From: Pyrus communis
Lineage: Eukaryota > Streptophyta > Magnoliopsida > Rosales > Rosaceae
Length of the DNA: 64,000 bases
Direction of reading: 5' to 3'
NCBI RefSeq assembly: GCF_963583255.1
Contig: NC_084808.1
Span: 9,757,501-9,821,500 of the forward strand
The notes under the pieces are model-generated. The model ran no database searches. It was not told the DNA's origin and saw only the letters and a list, made by a program, of their open reading frames with translations. Below, one piece after another: positions 57,663 to 64,000 of the stretch. The position numbers and the translations under genes were made by a program. Numbering within the stretch: position 1 is the first letter of the stretch; the number at the start of each line of letters is the position of its first letter.

Positions 57663-59662
57663 CGCCCCACTTCCAAACTATTTATTTTCGGGAATAATTA
57701 TCGGTGATAAGCCCAACTAGACATTAGTTTAATTAACCATCATTACTTACATTTCCTTACTTCAATTTCTTGATTCTTCACACTTGGATTTATGAACAAC
57801 ATTTAACCACCAAATCATAAGGTTAAATCTCATATTTTCCACCAATGTCCCTCACATTGCTCAATTCCCCAAATAAGGTTATTGTCTCAATTATTTAGTC
57901 TCATTTATTATATGGCTACATCTAACGTCTTGTTAGACTGCCTACGTACCCTAAACAGGGATCAAGCTAATCGTAGTTCAAAGTAATTATTTGTAGATAA
58001 CATGCATAAATCAATTTCGAAGCATTTGTGGAACTATCAATTATATACAGATGATAAAAAGGGAAAGACCCACTCACCTGGAGTCCACGCTATGATTCTA
58101 TAGCATGCACATCGAGGCGTCCCGAACGATTGACGCATATGACCAATTATCGAATCACATCTCAGAACTCTTATCAATAGAATATGTAATTCACATAAAG
58201 CACATCCTCAAGGACATTCTAAAATAGTTTGAGACCCATTGACCACAAGTTAACCGTCGATCAAAGATCGACGATAGGGTTTACAACCCTGTATAACTCG
58301 ATCCAAAAGATCCGCATATCAGATTTCCAATCTGCAACCTCCAAAGATCCACATTATTCTTCTAGAATAACATATTAAAATTTCATTACGATCCAACGGT
58401 CGGACCTTTGCCAATTGCCCAAAACCAAGTGGTGGTTAACATTTATTTTACGAACTTACAAATCCTTGGAAAGATCCGTATGTCGGATTCCCGATCCATA
58501 AATTCCTATGATCCTTAAATATTACGTATTATAATGTATCCAAGTTTGGCGACGATCCAACGGTCGGATCGTCGATTCACATTTTATCAAGTAACATATC
58601 GTAATGAATTTAGGTCCAAACGATCAATCTACATTATACGAATAACAAAACTGAATTCAAGACATCTAATTTAGCCTAAAAGTAGCATCAACGGTCCCCT
58701 GGCCACATGCTGCCGCACGCGCCGCCGGGTGGCAGCTGGCCGCCCCGACTAGCCGGAAAATCCAACTATTTCCAAAAATTACCAAAATTTACAGGAATGA
58801 AGATCTCAATGAGTAGAGTAACTTTCATACCTATGTCCAAGACCAATTTGGCCGCTAAGAGCTTCAATTTTACACAAATCCGTCGGAAACCCTAAAAAGG
58901 GTGTGCTTCGATTCGACCTCCATGCTCACTCCAACACCTCCACAAGTGTTTGGGCTTTGTTCCTGAGGTTGAGGGGAGTCTATTTATGGTGGTAATTGGA
59001 GGAGGTAGCTTCAAATCATGGCGGAATGAAACCCAACTCATGCGCCCTCTTTTGCACGGTTTTACCCAAAATTCGCCAATTTCCACCCAATTTTCACATA
59101 AAAATGAAAGAGGGGTCGGTTGGCCTCGACGTAAGGGTCATTTTGACACTAACCTTGTCGTCCAAGGTGGCCGGAGATGGGAGAATTCACCGGGTCGGGT
59201 CACGGGTTGAGGGAAACCTGGTTTCCCCCTTTTTCTTTTCTCCCCCTTTCTCCTCCTTGCTCTCCTCTTTGGTTAGTCCCTCACTTCTCTTCTCTTTCTG
59301 ATTGGGCAGCAGCCCTTCCCTTCTCCTCCTTTCTTCTTCTCCCACATTCCTTTTTCTTTTTCTTCTCCCTTTCCATCACACATACACACACACATGTCCT
59401 CCTAATTAGCATACATTAATATAATATAAATGGAATAGTTATTTCTTCAAAATACTTTCTGTTCGTAAGTCCAAATTCACTTATGCTTGCGCTTACTCAT
59501 TCATATCGTCGAGTACTTCAGGAATACGCTAAAAGAATATTTAGCACGTCTCACAACACATGGGTCAATGAAAGTCAAAACCTTCGCCTCTAGGGCATTC
59601 TCGTAAATTCACATTTTAAAATTTATAACATAATAAAATTTGGGACAGGTTGTCACAATTTT

Positions 59663-59725
59663 CCTAGAGATAAAATATATGTTAAATTGATTTTATTCTT
59701 TTTCGACAAAGTGAAACTGTTGACC
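59663..59725. other. spacer between LTR4 and the next solo LTR
   Basis: Only 63 bp, ending in the TSD TGACC. Confidence 0.6.
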
Positions 59726-61720
59726 TGATAAGAGCATATTTATGCAACTTAGTTAGCTTGTTTTCTTACATTTATGTTGTTAGTTCCTAGTTATTTTAGT
59801 ATTTTAAGCTATTATCGTGTGTTTGTAGGTTCAATTGGCTAAAGTGGCAAGAAGGTGCAATTTGGAGCAGTTTTGGGATTGGAATGGATAGCACATGCTT
59901 GGAGCAAGGTGGAAGGACGAAATTGAAGTTCAAGAAAGGCTAAGAATCTGCTAAAGAGATGGAAGAAATTAATTCAAGACTTGGAAGAAAAGGAATCAAC
60001 TACAAAGAAGGAAACATGAGTCAAACTTCCTTATTTTGACTTAGTCAATCCTAATCTTTTCCTACTTATGTTCCAGCTACCAAAGGGGTTCCTAATTAAT
60101 TTAGGACACTTAAATATAAGTTCTAGAAGCCCTAATATTAGTCAAAGAGGGATGCCGCACCAAGTCTCCCTTTCCCTTTCCTTGCCGTGCAAGGAAGTCA
60201 CTTTCCCTCTCTCCCTAGGTGCTGCCGCATATCCCTTTCCCTTTTTCCCTTAGGATTTTGATTTAATTGCCCTTTTTCCTTGAGGATTTGGGGTCCAAAT
60301 CTTTCCCAAAACATTTAATTAAAGTCATGACCCTTTCCCTAAAATATATACAATTTGCCGCACCCATTAAAGGGGGGATATAATTCATATACGAATGAGC
60401 CATTCATCCCTTACACACCCACATCCGCAACCATCATCCATCCTTCAACCAAAAGCCGCACCACTCTTCAATCCCTGATTCATTCACCATCTAACCATTT
60501 AGCCATCCTTCACCATAATACACCATAACCCAAATCCAGCCATTCCACACCCTTGTGCCGCAGCCTAGCAAGGAAGAAAGATAGGAGAAGCAGCCTTGGA
60601 CGTGCTTGCCATTCAAGATTGTTGGATTGTTGGAGCGTTTCTAGGTGTATTCAATCTTTGTTTTCAATGTTTAATTTAAGTTTTCTTTGTTTTGCTGTGA
60701 ACATGAGAGGCTAAACTTGTTTTAGCTAGAGGAGACTTTGAAACCATGATCATATTTGCAATATGAATTGATTAATTCCAGTTGTGATTCCATAAATCGT
60801 GAATGCAATTTACTTAACTGTTGGATTAAGAACTTATTTTTGTATGTTGATTGAGGGTGCACACTTAGTTTGCATGCATGAATTTGATGCTAGAATATAA
60901 GGGAGTTTCACATAATCATTACAAACTTATATTCACAAGTAGTGGAGGTTGCTTGTCACGATTGTGTTATGTTAAATTCTTGGCATGAGTATCATGATGT
61001 CATAGTTACGAATGCCTTGTCAATGCTTATGATTTTCACAAAGCTTAATGATCTTTACTTGTATCTCTATTATGCAGTTCATGTAGGGAACCTAGGAAGA
61101 ATAATTTGGTTGCCGATGCATTACTTGTCCAATTCAATGACTTAAGGAAAATCTGAGGGTTAATTAGTGATGTCACGGTTAATCTGGGGCGTTGAGATTC
61201 ATGGTTTATTGGAAAAGCAACTGGAAATCGATTTGTATGCAAGTGTGTCATGTGTGGAGAAGGACCCTCTAGCTAGCCTATCACCCATCAATTCACCCAA
61301 TTTCGTGCCAAACTTGTTTAAGTCTTTAATTTACTTGTTTTTACTTTAATTTGTCAAAACCCCAATCCCCTTTACTTTGTTGTGTCAAATTAGTTAGAAT
61401 CTGTCCTAATTTGTGTTTTTGAGTGTTTTGAGTCAAAATTAATTCAATTTTCGTCCAAAGTAAGTCTTAGTGTTTGTTTTGAGCCTATTTGATTGTTTTG
61501 TGCTGTTTTGAGTCTTTTTAGTTTGTTTTGAGTCATATAAGTGTATTTAAAAGTCTTAGAGTCTAGTTTTCTGTTTTTAAGTTTAGTTTTGTGTTTTTAA
61601 GTCAGTTTAGAGTTGATTAGCAATCCTTCCTAATCCCCGGCCTAGAACGATCCCTACTTACATATATACTACAATTGTCAACAAGAGGGTTTTATTTGAG
61701 TGCTATCTTTTATCACATTA
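59726..61720 (+). mobile_element. Athila-like solo LTR (1995 bp)
   Basis: TGATAAGAGCATATTTATGC...TTATCACATTA; the end corresponds to ACCACATCA of the LTR at 5586-7152 (CA changed to TA). Perfect 5-bp TSD TGACC (59721-59725 and 61721-61725). Shares long phrases with 5586-7152, for example GAATGCAATTTACTTAACTG versus GAATGTGATTTACTTATCTG. Confidence 0.93.
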
Positions 61721-61725
61721 TGACC

Positions 61726-63648
61726 CTAAAAATTACCAAGCCTACGTGCGTTCAGGCCGAATAGCTAATGAACTAATGTCATTTGGATGATTGTGGAGCA
61801 TGCCAACTCGTCGATCGAGCTCGAGCGATAAGTAAGTGAATATGGCGGTGGTATTGAATGCGTTGTTGACTTTTTATCCGAATGATTATGGTCGAGGAAA
61901 TAACTCGTCTCAGCCTTTGAATTCTAGAGTTTGAAGACAAGGCTGCTAGTTACTGCAAAGTTCAAGGATTGTTTGTATCTGGTTCGACCACTTCAATTAT
62001 ACTCGTTAAAATATAAGTGCGCTGAATCAATATCAGAATATAGAACACTACTACTCAAAAGAATTAAGTGTCTCGACTATAAATGTGGTTCAATTCTCAG
62101 AATGCCAAACTCTAAAATGCACTTATGAGTATCCAATCATAAAATGGGTTGCGTTTTTAATGTGCCAAACAATGTAACCTAGTAACACCTCATTCGCACT
62201 GAGAAGCTAATGAGATCTTCCAACAAGGACTCAAAGATTCTTCGCTGATAGAGACTTAGATAGATAGTCAACCAAACTTGAAGTAGTGTCGTTTCTACAA
62301 ACTGGAAGGTGCTCCTTGATCACTTGACTCTACGGCTCTAGTGTTGTTTCTAGAAATTGTAAGATGTTGCCAGTTGTCAACCACAATGCTGTTTATACAA
62401 ACTGAAAGATGTTATTGAGGGTCAATGTTTTTCTCAAAGATGAAAGTGTTTCGCGTAGAGCGAGAAATTGTGCAGAGCAGAAGCTTGTTTGTTGAGTTAA
62501 AGGTGCCTTGGATGTTGGAAACCCTCTTCTAGTTATAGGAGTAACTCCTCAAGATAACCATCTTATGCAGTAGCAAAGTCCAATTCATACCATGCTTCCT
62601 CAGTATCAAACTATCCTGATCTTTGCGTGAAGCTCAGCTAATCCTACTAGACTTAGGACTCTGAACCCGGCCCCTTCTATATTTAATTCATTCCAGATCT
62701 TGATCAGCTATGAACAATGTTTCTTGGAATATTACAAATCTCATTATTGTCCATTCTGATCCTTAACAATTTAACTCAAAATTTGGGACTCAACTGAATC
62801 CAATCCTGAATCCCAACAAGTCAATACCAATCAAGATTCGTCAATCTCTCTTAGGGCTGGACTCAGTCTTAGAACATACTAGAAAATATGTCCACACTTT
62901 GTTGCAAGGATTGAATGTATTAGTTGGAACATGCATGAATAGTTTCTACACAAAGTAACTAAGATGGTTCAGTACCTAAGAACCAATGAAGTGATACTTT
63001 GCTTGCTATACATGGATATGCATGGTATGAGAAACATTCATTTGCAGATCGTATTGTGTCATTAATATTATACTCACAGTTTTAAGTAGTCAACCCACTC
63101 CTCGCAAGAAAAACGCAGAAAAAGGGAAACAAAAAAGTAGAAGACAATACTTGAGCATTTGGTAGGAATAACAAGCTTGTGAAAAAATTGCTAAACCGTC
63201 TTACAAATTCAATCACGAAACATTATACTATAACTCAAGACAAAGATAAAGCATATAGTTTGTTTACAAATCAAAACAAAGTGCTGCCATAATGTGCGAC
63301 CGAAAAAAATGCTTTTTAATGTGGTCTTGCAAGAAATGAATGTAGTTCAAAAATAACCTAGAAAACACCCTAGAAATCTTTACCACCCCAATCTTACTAC
63401 ATAGAATCATAAATGGAGAGGATCCCTTCCTAGTTTTGTAACAAAAATTCTAACAAAGAATATCAAGCTCCAAAGGTCTTATCTTTGGCATAAAAATGTA
63501 CACTGCAATTTTACTTCGAACGAAACAAATACACATGTAATGTAAAAGGCACCAACGCTACATGCACTGCTTTACAACCATCTCAAGTTGCCGACACAAC
63601 GCTTAAAATATTTGAGACTTAGATTTTCATACAAACAATACACCTCAC
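61726..63648. other. intergenic, no recognisable gene
   Basis: No domain, RNA or transposon end recognised. A phrase of the form GTTTCTACAAACTG-AAG(A/G)TG recurs three times (about 62290-62410), hinting at old tandem duplication. Confidence 0.45.
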
Positions 63649-63745
63649 CTAAGCAATAACCAAAGTTGTGGCATCTGAATTAAGCAAGCAGATGCTCTGC
63701 AAGGCTTTCTTCAATATCATCTCATATTCCCCTTTCATCTTTCCT
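63649..63745 (-). CDS. possible terminal exon of an unidentified gene
   Basis: Minus strand has an acceptor-like TATCATATAG (about 63746) followed by an open frame containing MKGEYEMILKKALQSICLL and stopping at 63649; downstream (63,300-63,640) looks like a 3' UTR. I do not recognise the product. If real, the gene continues beyond the right edge of the window. Confidence 0.2.
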
Positions 63746-64000
63746 ATATGATACAGTAAACCGTTCAAATTCAAACGTAAATAAGAGAATCTGCCACACT
63801 GTACTATTACAGTTGCTAGTCCTGAACAATAACACAAGCGTAACTGCTCTTAATCGAGAACTTCATCAAATAAACAATAATAACATCTAAAATCTAACGT
63901 AATATGTCAAAAACAAAAAAAGATCAGAAAAGACAAAAGAAAGCAATCATTTGAAGGCACTGTAATGCCTTTGCCATTGTGCATTTGCAGCATGTAATTG

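Larger units (their letters stand above)
54495..59657 (-). mobile_element. inverted chromovirus-like LTR (LTR4) with PBS and a second U3 start
   Basis: 54532-59657 is a minus-strand LTR: its U3 start reads TGTGACAACCTGTCCCAA (59657 downward) and its U5 end ...GAGTCGGGGTGTGTCA (54532). Immediately beyond it is a PBS, TTGGTATCAGGGC (54519-54530), for initiator tRNA-Met. Only 18 bp further there is another U3 start in plus orientation, TGTGACCACCTGTCCCAA (54495-54512). Flanks GTTTT (54490-54494) and ATTTT (59658-59662) could be a TSD with one change. LTR length without the inserted solo LTR is about 3.3 kb, longer than the others. Confidence 0.7.

Overview
This is a nuclear segment of a flowering-plant genome, most likely a woody Rosaceae such as apple or pear. 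That placement is an impression from the gene and repeat mix (introns, R2R3-MYB, Raf-like kinase, Cassandra TRIMs, plant LINE and CACTA/MULE/hAT relics); nothing in the window proves the species. Host genes are sparse: an intact RAX/MYB36-type R2R3-MYB gene (16424-17962, minus), an intact PB1-domain Raf-like protein kinase gene (35061-40262, minus, 8 coding exons), a tRNA-Pro(AGG) gene (minus, about 32594-32664), and possibly the last exon of an unidentified gene near 63.65-63.75 kb. I joined exons by reading splice sites and checking phase; both protein genes give uninterrupted frames (386 and 1117 residues).

Almost everything else is transposable-element DNA, much of it nested. 1-7152: decayed 3' part of a Ty3 (Athila-like) element with its 3' LTR. 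7153-10420: region with three tandem, related two- or three-exon mini-genes resembling plant Ptta/En-Spm transposase fragments, separated by palindromic TTGCGCGACGAA-type repeats. 10586-13862: non-autonomous CACTA element (TSD TGG) with a complete Cassandra TRIM inside (TSD AACAT). 14135-15055: non-autonomous hAT (TSD GTTACAAT). 18495-19952: solo LTR. 24593-25550: Mutator-like element with long TIRs. 25567-29952: L1-type LINE whose 5' part is inverted (twin-priming signature). 29953-30334 and probably to about 31720: internally deleted hAT transposase remnant.

41362-59657 is dominated by one chromovirus-like Ty3 LTR family. It occurs as an aberrant element with two U5 ends (41362-45430, TSD TAAAG), two solo LTRs (46344-48782, TSD CAAAG; 51130-53303, TSD TTATT), and an inverted copy with apparently two U3 ends (54495-59657). 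Both solo LTRs sit inside two copies of the same Mutator-like MITE (9-bp TSDs TTAATTAAA and TTGAATCTA), one of which is inside a SINE. A second complete Cassandra lies at 48928-49566 (TSD TTAAA). Two Athila-like solo LTRs (55872-57662, TSD CGCCC; 59726-61720, TSD TGACC) complete the picture.

The most unusual structure is a 30-nt hairpin module repeated 3, 3, 3 and 7 times in the four chromovirus-type LTRs, with compensatory base changes in the stem (GTCAC/GTGAC versus ACCAC/GTGGT). It suggests an RNA or DNA structure kept in these LTRs.
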